Positions 1 through 9,441 of a DNA stretch of 59,200 nt are shown here, one piece after another; position 1 is the stretch's first letter, and each line of letters starts with the position of its first letter. The stretch lies in assembly GCF_009933175.1 (NCBI RefSeq), contig NZ_MAEJ01000002.1, forward strand, positions 1-59,200, in the 5' to 3' direction. A program made the position numbers and the translations under genes. The stretch comes from Candidatus Enterococcus huntleyi. GTDB lineage: Bacteria; Bacillota; Bacilli; Lactobacillales; Enterococcaceae. The notes under the pieces are model-generated. The model saw only the letters and a list, made by a program, of their open reading frames with translations. It ran no database searches and had not been told where the DNA came from.

Positions 1-33
1 CACAAACTATTTTACGCTCTCAATAATTAAGGA

Positions 34-1014
34 GTGAATGATATTAAACACAAATTGATGAATCTTTCATTTTTACAAAATTTTGGTATATTTTTAGTTG
101 TATTAGGCCATTCTTTACCAACAGAAGGGATTACCTCGCCGGTTGCATGGTTTCGTAGTGTGATTTATTCATTCCACATGCCATTATTTATGGCAATTTC
201 GGGATTTTTATTTATCTATAGCAGTGGGACAAAGGGCGATTATTTAAACTTTGTAAAAAATAAATTTTTTAGATTATTAATACCTTACTTTACAATAAGT
301 ACTATTGCCTTTTTCCCAAAAGTCATTTTATCTAGATATGCTTACAGACCAATTGAATTAAGTGTAAATTCATTTGTGAATAATCTTATTTATCCAAGTG
401 AAAATGCAATTATATTCTTTTGGTTTTTACCCACGCTGTTCGTTATTTTCTTGATTTCTCCATTAATTGAAAGAGGGATAAAAACGAAATGGAAGCAATT
501 GATTATCTCATTAGCTTTCGTAGTATTGAACACGTTTAGCGCAACTAGTACCTTCAAAATTTTTAATATATCTGGTGTAATGGAGTACTTAGTATATTTT
601 TGGTGTGGATGCTTATTAGCGTACTATTGGACAAGTATAAAATCTATACTTAATATGCGAGTGATTTTTGCAATACTATTTTTAGCGTTGATTGTATTGA
701 ATTCAATAAAAATTGATAATACATTATTCGCTTTGATTACTGCTATTACAGGAGTTTTAATGTCATTTAGTTTATCTTTGACACAATTAAATTTTTATTT
801 ATTTAAAGGAATTGATGGATATTCTTATCAAATTTACTTACTGTCGTGGTTTCCACAAACCTTCGTAACAATTTTGTTTTTAGGTAGAATTCCATATATT
901 TTAATTTTTGTTAGTATGTTTATAACTGGACTGTGGCTACCAGTTATTGTGTCAAAAATTATTAACAAATATACTCCAAAACTCAATATAATTTTGGGAA
1001 TGAAAAGTAAATAG
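34..1014 (+). CDS. Acyltransferase family 3 membrane protein
   Basis: Probable integral-membrane O-acyltransferase (acyltransferase 3 / NodX-OafA family), which would acylate a cell-surface glycan or polymer. Visible signs are the N-terminal segment with the family's VVLGH motif (His about residue 26), a PLFMAISGFLF stretch near residues 50-60, and about ten hydrophobic segments over 326 residues, the usual length for this family. The start is uncertain. The GTG at 34 overlaps the only good ribosome binding site (AAGGAG, 29-34), while the in-frame ATG at 58 lies rather far from it; an in-frame stop at 28 rules out an upstream extension. It reads away from the polysaccharide operon to its right and may modify that product, but this rests only on proximity. 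The acceptor is unknown. Confidence 0.75.
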   Translation: MNDIKHKLMNLSFLQNFGIFLVVLGHSLPTEGITSPVAWFRSVIYSFHMPLFMAISGFLFIYSSGTKGDYLNFVKNKFFRLLIPYFTISTIAFFPKVILSRYAYRPIELSVNSFVNNLIYPSENAIIFFWFLPTLFVIFLISPLIERGIKTKWKQLIISLAFVVLNTFSATSTFKIFNISGVMEYLVYFWCGCLLAYYWTSIKSILNMRVIFAILFLALIVLNSIKIDNTLFALITAITGVLMSFSLSLTQLNFYLFKGIDGYSYQIYLLSWFPQTFVTILFLGRIPYILIFVSMFITGLWLPVIVSKIINKYTPKLNIILGMKSK

Positions 1015-1062
1015 TTAAACTTAATCCCTAGTGTTGCAAAGAAATCTCTGATGTAGAACCTT

Positions 1063-1147
1063 GATTTAAAGCTATTCAAGTAAAAAAACTAGAAAATTCC
1101 TCATTAAAAACTTTCTAGTATCCTTGCTTTTTATAATCCCTTTAACG
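1063..1147 (+). repeat. Intergenic repeat R, copy 1
   Basis: About 85 bp that align imperfectly with 16841-16930. The shared core has TAGAAAA, then CTTTCTAG or CTTCCTAG, then AATCCCTTTA. In both places the repeat is followed by a hairpin that ends in a run of T. Function is unknown; it may be a 3'-end or terminator-associated dispersed element. Confidence 0.5.
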
Positions 1148-1158
1148 TATAAATAAGT

Positions 1159-1224
1159 AATCGACTTACACGCTTCTTCTGTCAACTTCCGATGCAGAAA
1201 TAGCGAATAAGTCGATTTTTTTTT
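1159..1224 (+). terminator. Terminator-like hairpin after the acyltransferase
   Basis: AATCGACTTA (1159-1168) pairs with TAAGTCGATT (1208-1217) across a long loop and is followed by a run of T on the + strand. Position and orientation suit the acyltransferase ending at 1014. Confidence 0.55.
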
Positions 1225-1298
1225 AAAACAATATTTTTTAAATATATTCGTTTTAAATTTTCAGACTAAAAGTTATCTACAAACTCTACTACACTCGT

Positions 1299-3074
1299 TT
1301 ATTCTAAGCCTTCAATCACTAGATTCTCGATGCTAGCAGCTTTTGCTTCGGCAGCAACGACTGCTTGGAAGCTGACTTTATCGCCTTCTTTTAAGAATAG
1401 AGACATCGGACTATTATTAGTGGTTACACTGTAGATTGTTTTATTATCTTCTAATAAGAAAGATACCACTGTCTGTGATTCTCCAGCAACTAGCGTTACA
1501 CGCGAAACGGTTCCCTCGATTGTCTCAAGGTTCCCTGCATCTGTGTTGGTATTGTTACTCCCCTTTGTTGCAAGTTCAATCCTGTAAGCATCTAACGCGC
1601 TCTGAGCCGCATCTGCATCGACTACGATATCATTATCGATCGCATTGATATAGACATATTTCTTGAAGATTCCTTTACTATCCATTAGAGAAACAATCCA
1701 GGTTGGCACACCGTCAATGTTATATAATACTGGCATGCTAGCTTTCCATTTCTTCTCTGGATAGATTTTTGAAGCGATTGAGATGGCACCATCACTATCC
1801 ATAATCCCAACTTTCGTATCGCGGTAGTAAGTCACTTGACCGGTTCTAGCATTAATTAATGAATAACCTAAAGCTGAATCCTGATCTTCATCACCACTAG
1901 TAAAGTCGGTAAAGTACAGTAATTGTTCGCCTTCTTTATCCATCATCGGCGTGATTTGACCAGAGGCATAAATCCCATTTTCAGTTGGCACTTTAACATC
2001 TTTCTTCGCACCAAACATCGTTTGGTTCCACCAACCTTGGCTATAACGACCAAAGTATTCATTAATACTATTCGCTGCCGCACTAGTAATCGGCGCGTCA
2101 ACAAAGCTTGGAGCTTCCAAACTGTCGTAGACTTTCACTTCACCAGTTGTCGCATTCAAGACAGCTGTTTTGAATTCATTATAGTTCATTCGACCAGAAA
2201 CGCCGTACTCTCTGTACAAAGTTTGAACGTATTGAGGATTGCCCTCTTCATCAATCTCTAAATTAATTTTCCCAGTCGCTGCAAATCCAGGGAATGCTGC
2301 ATAAATTTTACGTGCCGCATCTTTACCGAAATAAGCAGACGGCGTGTAAATTAACGGTTTTTCAACAAATTCAGGTTGTGCATTAATGTCAGTCGCGCTA
2401 ATGATGAAGTACCCTGGCACCTCACCCAACTTCATCCATTTGAAGAATCCATTAAATTCAACAGTTGCTACATAAACATATTCACCATTAACGACTTGAG
2501 CCGTAATCCCATCGAGTGTAAACATATTCGAGTTAGGAATCACAGAGAACTTTTGAAGCATTTTACGCTTCGCTGTCTCAGGTGCAATCGCAATCGGTGT
2601 TTCTTTTGTTGAAGTCAAGACCTCAGATTTTTCCTCAGTTTTCAAAGGAATCGTGTTATATACTTCATCAATTGACGTCAATTGTGTAATCGAGCTGACA
2701 GCAAATAATACCACCATTCCTACGATACTCAAGCCCAATACACGTCCAGGCCAATTAGACGTCTTGCCTTTCGATTGACCCACCTCTTTGCGCTCAGGGT
2801 GTATAAATTTCCCCGTTGTCATACTAACCGAATTCCCTGTGACCAGCAGTCCAGCTGCAATAGCTGCGCCAATCAAATTAATCCATAAGACCGAAGAAAG
2901 CGCCTTACTCGGTAACATAACATACAGAAACGCCACTAGAACGATCAATTCAAAAGTCAATAGCCCCATCGTGCTCTTCCATTTATTTCCTTTTGTCGCA
3001 AGTAAACTAATCGCATTTGAAACGATAATCCCAATCCCAAAATATAACGTTAACCCTATATAATCTACAAACAT
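1299..3074 (-). CDS. Membrane-anchored protein of unknown function, large extracellular domain
   Basis: A 591-residue protein I do not recognise at family level. The N-terminal 110 residues contain three or four membrane segments and another follows near residues 112-132. The remaining roughly 450 residues look soluble and extracellular. Two stretches of the type NATTGEV and NARTGQV are reminiscent of PepSY-like folds. The last 75 residues (ETIEGTVSRV onward) are beta-rich and resemble an OB-like module, preceded by an Asn/Thr-rich linker. The start was set at the ATG at 3074 because a strong GGAGGAG lies 6 nt upstream, making the first 25 codons of the longer frame unlikely. It follows galU in the same direction, with an inverted repeat between them. 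No function is proposed. Confidence 0.7.
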   Translation of the reverse strand: MFVDYIGLTLYFGIGIIVSNAISLLATKGNKWKSTMGLLTFELIVLVAFLYVMLPSKALSSVLWINLIGAAIAAGLLVTGNSVSMTTGKFIHPERKEVGQSKGKTSNWPGRVLGLSIVGMVVLFAVSSITQLTSIDEVYNTIPLKTEEKSEVLTSTKETPIAIAPETAKRKMLQKFSVIPNSNMFTLDGITAQVVNGEYVYVATVEFNGFFKWMKLGEVPGYFIISATDINAQPEFVEKPLIYTPSAYFGKDAARKIYAAFPGFAATGKINLEIDEEGNPQYVQTLYREYGVSGRMNYNEFKTAVLNATTGEVKVYDSLEAPSFVDAPITSAAANSINEYFGRYSQGWWNQTMFGAKKDVKVPTENGIYASGQITPMMDKEGEQLLYFTDFTSGDEDQDSALGYSLINARTGQVTYYRDTKVGIMDSDGAISIASKIYPEKKWKASMPVLYNIDGVPTWIVSLMDSKGIFKKYVYINAIDNDIVVDADAAQSALDAYRIELATKGSNNTNTDAGNLETIEGTVSRVTLVAGESQTVVSFLLEDNKTIYSVTTNNSPMSLFLKEGDKVSFQAVVAAEAKAASIENLVIEGLE

Positions 3075-3209
3075 TCTTTTCTCCTCCTTCATTTGAGACA
3101 ACAAAATGCTCCCACCAAAGGCAGAAGCATCACTTGTGATTACATTCATTATAAGTGATAGCTATACCACTTACAATATCCCTAACAAAAAATCGGTCTG
3201 AGGGCTTAG

Positions 3210-3244
3210 AAGAGAAAAGCCAATGATTGACTTTTCTCTTCTTG
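3210..3244 (-). terminator. Inverted repeat between galU and the membrane protein gene
   Basis: A 12-bp stem (AGAAGAGAAAAG with its complement) closes a short loop. The T-run is weak on the minus strand, so this is a possible partial terminator at the end of the polysaccharide/galU operon rather than a clear one. Confidence 0.4.
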
Positions 3245-3275
3245 TTTCAGCGCTTATCGTTAGTTGTTTTTTTGT

Positions 3276-4148
3276 TTATAAGTCTTTTGCTAAATCTTTT
3301 AAATAAGTTTTTAATTCTCCAGCAATCTCTGGATGTTTTAAGCCAAATTCAATGTTTGTTTTCACAAAGCCTAATTTGTCTCCCACATCGTAACGTTTGC
3401 CTTTAAATTCATGCGCAAATACACGTTGTGTATTATTTAAAGTGTTGATTGCATCAGTTAATTGAATCTCGCCACCAGCTCCAGGCGCTTGGTTTTCTAA
3501 AATCTCAAAAATCTCAGGTTTTAACAGATAGCGCCCAATAATCGCTAGATCACTTGGTGCATCTTTTGGATCTGGTTTTTCAACGAAACTAGAAACGTTA
3601 TATAAGCCTTTTGAAATTTCAGATTCAGGATTGATGATCCCATAACGCGATGTTTCCTCATGAGGAACAGTCATAACCGCCAACGTCGATGAACCAGTTG
3701 TTTGGTAATTATCAATTAGTTGTTGCGTTAATGGAATTTCATCCTCCATTAAATCATCACCAAGCATGACAACAAACGGCTCATTACCGACAAAAGCTTT
3801 TGCCTGTAAAACCGCATGTCCTAATCCTTTAGGATGCGATTGACGAATGAAATGGAGATTTACATCCGTTGTTTCTTCAACAAGTTTCAATAACTCTGTT
3901 TTTTCTTTCTCACGAAGATTAGTTTCCAATTCAACATTCGAATCAAAATGATCTTCGATTGGGCGTTTGCCCTTACCTGTAACAATCAGAATATCTTCAA
4001 TTCCTGATGCTAATGCTTCCTCAACGATAAATTGAATCGTTGGTTTATCAACAATCGGTAACATTTCCTTGGCAATTGCTTTAGTAGCTGGTAAAAAACG
4101 CGTACCTAAGCCCGCAGCCGGAATAACCGCTTTACGTACTTTTCTCAT
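3276..4148 (-). CDS. galU: UTP-glucose-1-phosphate uridylyltransferase
   Basis: Makes UDP-glucose from UTP and glucose-1-phosphate in the cytoplasm, feeding polysaccharide, teichoic acid and glycolipid synthesis. The 290 residues match the family length. The nucleotide-binding [11 protein letters not shown] motif is at residues 13-23, with KEMLP after it and VEKP near residue 190. The ATG at 4148 follows AAGGAG at normal spacing. It starts 29 nt after the flippase gene with no terminator between, so it is probably the last gene of the polysaccharide operon and supplies its sugar nucleotide. Confidence 0.95.
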   Translation of the reverse strand: MRKVRKAVIPAAGLGTRFLPATKAIAKEMLPIVDKPTIQFIVEEALASGIEDILIVTGKGKRPIEDHFDSNVELETNLREKEKTELLKLVEETTDVNLHFIRQSHPKGLGHAVLQAKAFVGNEPFVVMLGDDLMEDEIPLTQQLIDNYQTTGSSTLAVMTVPHEETSRYGIINPESEISKGLYNVSSFVEKPDPKDAPSDLAIIGRYLLKPEIFEILENQAPGAGGEIQLTDAINTLNNTQRVFAHEFKGKRYDVGDKLGFVKTNIEFGLKHPEIAGELKTYLKDLAKDL

Positions 4149-4177
4149 GATGTAGACTCCTTATACCTATATTCTTT

Positions 4178-5578
4178 TTATCTTTTTTTCAGGCTTATCT
4201 TATGAAAAAACGTTTTAAAATAGACTCTATTTACAATACAAATAACCAAAAATACAATTAAATTAATAAGCATTTCATATCCTAGACTCAGTCGCAAGTT
4301 TAATACAAAAATCTGCACAGATAGACATATCAGATTTAAAAAGATATTTAATTTATTAAGTTGAAGATTGACAAATTTTCTTGTATCGTAAACTCGGATT
4401 ATCCAAGTAACAAAAAAACTGATTAAAAGAGACAGAGAAGCACCTGTTAAGCCTAATAAAGGAATCAAAATAAAATTACCTACTACATTTATAACAGCAC
4501 CGTAAATTGACGTTGTAAACACACCTTTTGTTTGTTTTGCGGCTATATAATTTGCAGCAATAAACGAAGAGAAACTAGAAAAGATAACTCCTAAAAGTAA
4601 ATACGGTATATACTGCCAAGTAACATAATAATTTGATTCAACTACTATTGTCAACAATGGCTTCAATAAAATTAAGAAAAGAGAAGCACCTGTAAACATT
4701 ACAAAAGTAAATAAATTAAAAATAGTTGAATAAAAAGTGTTGCTCTCTTCTGAATCAAATTCCTCGATGGCAGATAACTGCCAGGCTTGAGAAAAGATAG
4801 AATACAAAATAGAAAGTAGACTTGGAAATTTATTAGCCACAGCGTATAGCCCATTCGCAGATAACCCTAAATAGTATAAGATAAAAAAACGTCCTGATGC
4901 ATTTGTAATCCACCACATTAATGCATTTGGAATCAATGGCATGCTATACATTAACATTCTTTTAATCAATTCTTTATTAATTTTATCTAACTTTACATAA
5001 GAAAATAGGTTAATCGAGATTAATAAATATACTATCCCTACTGCAGTAGAAAAAATCATAGATAATATATAACCTAGGATTCCTAATCCGAGATATACAA
5101 TAAAAAATAGATTACACAAGAATAGAAAAAATGCGACTAGAATCCCAGACACAGCGAATACTTTAACTTTTCCAATGCCTCTAGCAAACTGAGAAAAGAT
5201 AGTGAAAAAAATTTGAAAAAAGAGTAACACATATAGACAGATGACCAGTTGATGATCTTTTATAAAAGAAAACATGATTGGATATATACCTATCGAAATA
5301 ACTGTTCCAATCACAGAAACTAATATGCCATTTGTTAATACTGACTCTTTATCTTCATCTTTATCCATCACAAATCTTAATACAGCATCAAAAATACTTA
5401 GTGATACAATAGGTAACATTAAATTAGTCGTGGTTGTAATTAAATCAGTTATACCATATTCGTCAGGCGTTAGATAAAATGTATACAGTGGCACTAATAA
5501 TATCGCAATTAGCTTAGTTCCCAAATTCCCAATTGCAAAAACAATTGAGTTATTTAACAATTTTTTATATTTATTCAT
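4178..5578 (-). CDS. Polysaccharide flippase (Wzx / MOP superfamily)
   Basis: Predicted to move lipid-linked polysaccharide repeat units across the membrane for outside polymerisation. The 466-residue protein is almost wholly hydrophobic with about 12-14 membrane segments. The N-terminus (FAIGNLGTKL, then PLYTFYLTPDEYG) is typical of Wzx/RfbX/PST proteins. The ATG at 5578 overlaps the stop of the pyruvyl transferase gene by 8 nt (ATGAATAA), a sign of translational coupling. An upstream in-frame TTG at 5596 is possible but lacks a ribosome binding site. Together with the EpsG-like protein it implies a Wzx/Wzy-dependent pathway. The substrate cannot be told from sequence. Confidence 0.88.
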   Translation of the reverse strand: MNKYKKLLNNSIVFAIGNLGTKLIAILLVPLYTFYLTPDEYGITDLITTTTNLMLPIVSLSIFDAVLRFVMDKDEDKESVLTNGILVSVIGTVISIGIYPIMFSFIKDHQLVICLYVLLFFQIFFTIFSQFARGIGKVKVFAVSGILVAFFLFLCNLFFIVYLGLGILGYILSMIFSTAVGIVYLLISINLFSYVKLDKINKELIKRMLMYSMPLIPNALMWWITNASGRFFILYYLGLSANGLYAVANKFPSLLSILYSIFSQAWQLSAIEEFDSEESNTFYSTIFNLFTFVMFTGASLFLILLKPLLTIVVESNYYVTWQYIPYLLLGVIFSSFSSFIAANYIAAKQTKGVFTTSIYGAVINVVGNFILIPLLGLTGASLSLLISFFVTWIIRVYDTRKFVNLQLNKLNIFLNLICLSVQIFVLNLRLSLGYEMLINLIVFLVICIVNRVYFKTFFHKISLKKR

Positions 5579-6569
5579 ACGCCATAGTACTTTCAATAAA
5601 TTGGTTTTTCCATGTATTAATTTTATCCTTATCTAAATAAATCTCTGTTGCAAAATCTGATTTAATCATATCTTCTAATTTTACGTCCAACTCATCACGT
5701 TCAATACAAGGAATGTGATTAGTTTTCTTTATCTCTCTTGCACGATTATCAATCGCTAATATAATCGCACGTTTATAATTCTGAATAGCAAAAATCCCCC
5801 CATGCAAACGCGAACCTACATAGTCCATATCATTTTGTAAAATAGACTCATAACTATCCAAATTTGGAGTTACCACTGTAACTCCTTTTTCTTGACCTAG
5901 CTCAACTAAATAATCATAGTCTGCTACACACTGAGGCCAAAAATATACATTATTGTAGTTTCTTTTTAGGATGTCAATCATTAATGAATCTTTTTCAACA
6001 TTCTTAGCGTATTCATAATGAGTTAAAGTGAAAATCACACTATCTGATTTCTTAGTAGGAATTTTTTTACAGTGTTCTTCATCCAAACTCCAAAGCGTTG
6101 GGCACCCAGTATTAATAGCACGGTATCCTAGACTTTCAACCATGATCTTTGTTTTTTCATCTCTCACACTATGAATATAATTTTTATTTAGTAATTTTTT
6201 ATACAAGCTCTTTGTATAGAAATTGATTTTCTTCCCATTTTCTCCACTACCAACACCTAATAAAATTGAGGCATTTGCTACTTTTGTATTAAACAAATTG
6301 ATATTCCATACAGGCATCGGACGTAGCATATTTTTAAACAATAAATTTGAGCCACAAACAAATTTCAAATCAGCTTTTGAATATGTTTCAATATATTCTT
6401 TTGCATATAAGTTTTGAAATTTATAATATGTCGGTGTATGTGTTGGAAACGTCATACAGTAATTTTTTGAAAATAAATCCTTCATATTTCTTTTTGTAGA
6501 ACGGACAATTATTTCGTCACCCATGTTTAGTGAAGCAATTGATGTGTCAAATATAACAATGTTTTTCAT
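5571..6569 (-). CDS. Polysaccharide pyruvyl transferase family protein
   Basis: Member of the polysaccharide pyruvyl transferase family (CsaB, EpsO/EpsI type), which adds a ketal pyruvate from phosphoenolpyruvate to a sugar and so gives the polymer a negative charge. The 332 residues show the family pattern: an N-terminal NMGDEI segment, GVGSGENG near residue 105, SVRDEKT near residue 137, and a C-terminal SRLHGGIFAIQNYKR with the conserved Arg and His. The gene overlaps the flippase gene and follows the polymerase gene after 10 nt. The ribosome binding site is AGGA before the ATG at 6569. Whether it transfers pyruvate or acts in some other way is inferred from family only. Confidence 0.85.
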   Translation of the reverse strand: MKNIVIFDTSIASLNMGDEIIVRSTKRNMKDLFSKNYCMTFPTHTPTYYKFQNLYAKEYIETYSKADLKFVCGSNLLFKNMLRPMPVWNINLFNTKVANASILLGVGSGENGKKINFYTKSLYKKLLNKNYIHSVRDEKTKIMVESLGYRAINTGCPTLWSLDEEHCKKIPTKKSDSVIFTLTHYEYAKNVEKDSLMIDILKRNYNNVYFWPQCVADYDYLVELGQEKGVTVVTPNLDSYESILQNDMDYVGSRLHGGIFAIQNYKRAIILAIDNRAREIKKTNHIPCIERDELDVKLEDMIKSDFATEIYLDKDKINTWKNQFIESTMAYE

Positions 6570-6579
6570 ATTATCATTC

Positions 6580-7647
6580 CTATCTATAAAATTTATATGG
6601 ATATATTACATTCCATTCAGGTTTGTATACTTGAATGAAGAAGAAAAATATAATGGCAAATACAATTACAGAAAAGCTCATTAATATTTTTAAATTTTTA
6701 TTTTTTATACTCTTAAATAAAATAGGAATATAAACTATGGAGAACACGCTGAAGTATTCAGCCGCTCGAGCAATCAAGTTAAAGTTAAAAGATAACACAG
6801 TCAAACCAATGCTCACCATTATATATATAGTCCAAGTATTCCATAACTGGTATGAAAACTCTTCTGAATCTTTATCAGGTTTAAAGATTAAGCCAAGAAG
6901 TAGGATTAATAGTAATATCACTGCATTCATGACTGAAGCCATTCGGATTTCCCCACTCATATAGATGCTTCCCAAATAACTATTGTATATTGGAAATATT
7001 CTTATAAATATTCTTAAAAATGGTGCATAGGCAAAATACCCAATAAATATTGTAGCAAATAAAACACTTAGACTTAATTTATTTACTTTCACTTTTCTTA
7101 ATAAAATAGCTAAGATAAAAATTAACGCAGTATTATGAAACAGCGTCGCTAAAAGAATTAAACAAATTGGAAGAATAGTTTTACTCTTGTTTAAGTAATA
7201 CCATGCTACAAATATTATACTTAAAGCAATCTGTTGGCGAAGTATATTTAGCGAATTACTAAAATAACCTAAAGAAATAAAGAGAACAACACTAAAAATC
7301 GGTGATACAGAGTATTTTCTTATAAAGAAATAATATCCTAGATAGATTAAGATAGATGTAACTATTAAAATCGATTGTAAATCAGAAAAAAAGAAGGCAA
7401 CTATTTGATTTAGCTTCATATATCCAGCTTCAAAGTTTGTATTTTGAAAATCAATCTGGCTTAACTTAACCCTATCAAAAATAGCAAGATATGACATCGT
7501 GTCATTCCCGATTGAACTATCTCTAAAAGCGGATAATATAAAAAATGGAAGAATAGCTAGCAAGCTACAATTTTTCTTTGGAAACAAAGTAATATTTATT
7601 AGATATAATACTAATAAATATATAAATAACATAATATATAATCCCAC
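6580..7647 (-). CDS. EpsG-family polysaccharide polymerase (Wzy-like)
   Basis: Probable polymerase that joins lipid-linked repeat units outside the membrane. The 355 residues hold about 10 membrane segments. An early soluble loop with FRDSSIGNDTMSY is the characteristic EpsG/Wzy-type motif (R..IGxDxxxY). The chosen start is a GTG at 7647 because AGGAGG stands 10 nt before it; an ATG four codons later is the alternative. It lies 14 nt after the GT4 gene. Wzy proteins diverge quickly, so the specificity is unknown. Confidence 0.85.
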   Translation of the reverse strand: MGLYIMLFIYLLVLYLINITLFPKKNCSLLAILPFFILSAFRDSSIGNDTMSYLAIFDRVKLSQIDFQNTNFEAGYMKLNQIVAFFFSDLQSILIVTSILIYLGYYFFIRKYSVSPIFSVVLFISLGYFSNSLNILRQQIALSIIFVAWYYLNKSKTILPICLILLATLFHNTALIFILAILLRKVKVNKLSLSVLFATIFIGYFAYAPFLRIFIRIFPIYNSYLGSIYMSGEIRMASVMNAVILLLILLLGLIFKPDKDSEEFSYQLWNTWTIYIMVSIGLTVLSFNFNLIARAAEYFSVFSIVYIPILFKSIKNKNLKILMSFSVIVFAIIFFFFIQVYKPEWNVIYPYKFYR

Positions 7648-7661
7648 TCGATAGTATCCTC

Positions 7662-8765
7662 CTATTCATAATCCATTGATAAATAAAGATCTTGTAGTTC
7701 CTTTGCTTCACTTTTAATATCATAGTTCTTTTCCCTAACAATATCGCTCATTTTTTCTCTTATTACCCGCTTCTTCATTCTATCTATCAAAACCGTATTT
7801 TTGCTTACCTCTTTCGTAATATCAAAAAAAGCAACATCTTCACAAAGAGAAACTTCTTTACTAATTGTTTGGCTAAATAAACATGGCAATCCCGAAGCCT
7901 GTGCCTCAATTCCTGCTACAGGTAATCCTTCGTACAAAGAGGGCATTACAAATAAATCCATGGCTTGGTAATAATTTTCCACTTCACTGTTAAATCCTAC
8001 GACTTTCACTACTGAATTTAAATTTAACGACCTAATTTTCCCTTCAATTTCTTTTTGCAAGGGACCATTTCCGACAAGTAGCAATTTAGAGTCTCCATTA
8101 TTTTTATGATATTCAGAAAATAAATCTATTAGATAATCATGATTCTTTTGTTCAGAAAATCGTCCAACGTGACCGATTACATATTGCCCTTCTAAACCTA
8201 ACAATTTGCGATATTCTTTTCTTTTAGCAGAATCATAAGAAAATCGTTCTACATCAATTGCATTATGTAGTAATTTTACCTTCCTTTGTTTAAATAATAA
8301 TTCACCCGCCTCAGTTGAGCAGGCTAAGTAATAATTAGCTTCCTTAACAAGGTTTCGAGATAAAATTTTATTTCGAAATGCGCCAATCCTGCTTTCTGAA
8401 TAGGTAGTTGCGTGGCTGTGGGCTATTCTATTTTTAATACCCAATTCTATACTTACTTTCAAAGCTACTTTCCATATCGAGGTAGCGTGATAATGAATAA
8501 TTGAATAATTATGTTTTTTCAAAAAGTTCATTATTTCTTTTTTCATCTTAAACGGATTTTTTTGATACTTTGAATCGATATAATAAATTTTCCCACCTAA
8601 TTCAGTGATTTCCTGTGCATAATTTTCTTCTTCAACATCGAAACACAAAAAATCAAATTGGATTTTCTCTCTATCAATATTTTTATAAAAATTCATAACA
8701 ACACTCATTACACCGCTTTTTTTATTCAATGTATTTGGTAGTTGTAATACTCTTAATGGAAACAT
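7662..8765 (-). CDS. Glycosyltransferase family 4 (EpsF-like)
   Basis: Cytoplasmic GT-B-fold glycosyltransferase of 367 residues that would add one sugar to the lipid-linked repeat unit. Visible features are an N-terminal domain with KKSGVMSVV and IIHYHATSIWK, and the C-terminal donor-binding domain with GHVGRFSEQKNHDYL, VGNGPLQKEI and the E-x7-E region in MPSLYEGLPVAGIEAQASG. It lies in the operon 17 nt after the GNAT gene. Donor and acceptor cannot be read from the sequence. Confidence 0.9.
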   Translation of the reverse strand: MFPLRVLQLPNTLNKKSGVMSVVMNFYKNIDREKIQFDFLCFDVEEENYAQEITELGGKIYYIDSKYQKNPFKMKKEIMNFLKKHNYSIIHYHATSIWKVALKVSIELGIKNRIAHSHATTYSESRIGAFRNKILSRNLVKEANYYLACSTEAGELLFKQRKVKLLHNAIDVERFSYDSAKRKEYRKLLGLEGQYVIGHVGRFSEQKNHDYLIDLFSEYHKNNGDSKLLLVGNGPLQKEIEGKIRSLNLNSVVKVVGFNSEVENYYQAMDLFVMPSLYEGLPVAGIEAQASGLPCLFSQTISKEVSLCEDVAFFDITKEVSKNTVLIDRMKKRVIREKMSDIVREKNYDIKSEAKELQDLYLSMDYE

Positions 8766-8782
8766 TATTTCTCCTTTTCATC

Positions 8783-9394
8783 TTAAAGCAATTGCTTAGT
8801 ATAGTACTCTAACTCTCCTTTTCCACCAATTTTCTTAAATCCAAGTTTCTCGTAGAAATGTTTGGCTCTAGGATTATCTTTTTTTACAGATAGACTATAC
8901 GCTCTCACATCTTTTGACAATAGCACTTCTTCGACATTATCTACTAGCAATTTCGCTACAGATTTCCCTCTCAATTCCTTTTTCACTGCTATTGATAATA
9001 AACAATCTTCTTCTTCTTTCACTTCTTCATTTTGTTTATTGGATGAACTGAACATATTTATTATGCGGCTTTTCAATCCTAAGAAAATTATTTTATTTAA
9101 CTTTAATGTTTCCCAAATTATTTTCATTGCTAACTCTAGTACATGATCACGATAAAATCGGTGAATTATTTCTGAATAATTTGATGTAGTTAAAACAAAA
9201 CCAACAATTTTATTTGATTGCGATGCTTTTAAGAAAATAGTTCCCTCATCTTTATAATATGCTAGATAATATTTATAAATCAGTTTGTGGCCTAAATTTT
9301 TCAAAAAATAGTTATCGAAAAGTTCACAATGAAGTTTTACAATTTCATCCAGATCCGATTCTGTAACAGAGCAAATATATACTTGGTCTTCCAT
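8783..9394 (-). CDS. GNAT-family N-acetyltransferase
   Basis: A 203-residue acetyltransferase. The GNAT acetyl-CoA motif is in the C-terminal half (LSIAVKKELRGKSVAKLLVDN, near residues 130-150), followed by NPRAKHFYEKLGFKKIG. Its place in an operon with a CapD-type dehydratase and a DegT aminotransferase suggests that it acetylates a 4-amino sugar nucleotide. That would give an N-acetylated amino-trideoxy sugar as in bacillosamine-type pathways, although those usually use a PglD-type acetyltransferase instead. This substrate is an inference. Spacing to neighbours is 17 nt and 47 nt. Confidence 0.8.
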   Translation of the reverse strand: MEDQVYICSVTESDLDEIVKLHCELFDNYFLKNLGHKLIYKYYLAYYKDEGTIFLKASQSNKIVGFVLTTSNYSEIIHRFYRDHVLELAMKIIWETLKLNKIIFLGLKSRIINMFSSSNKQNEEVKEEEDCLLSIAVKKELRGKSVAKLLVDNVEEVLLSKDVRAYSLSVKKDNPRAKHFYEKLGFKKIGGKGELEYYTKQLL

Positions 9395-9441
9395 GAGATA
9401 TATTCTTCCTTCCTTTACAAATTACACAGTAAATTTAATTT

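Noticed and set aside
834-1079. Minus-strand 81-codon frame at the end of the acyltransferase gene
   Set aside because: Overlaps the real gene, lacks a ribosome binding site and shows no recognisable features.
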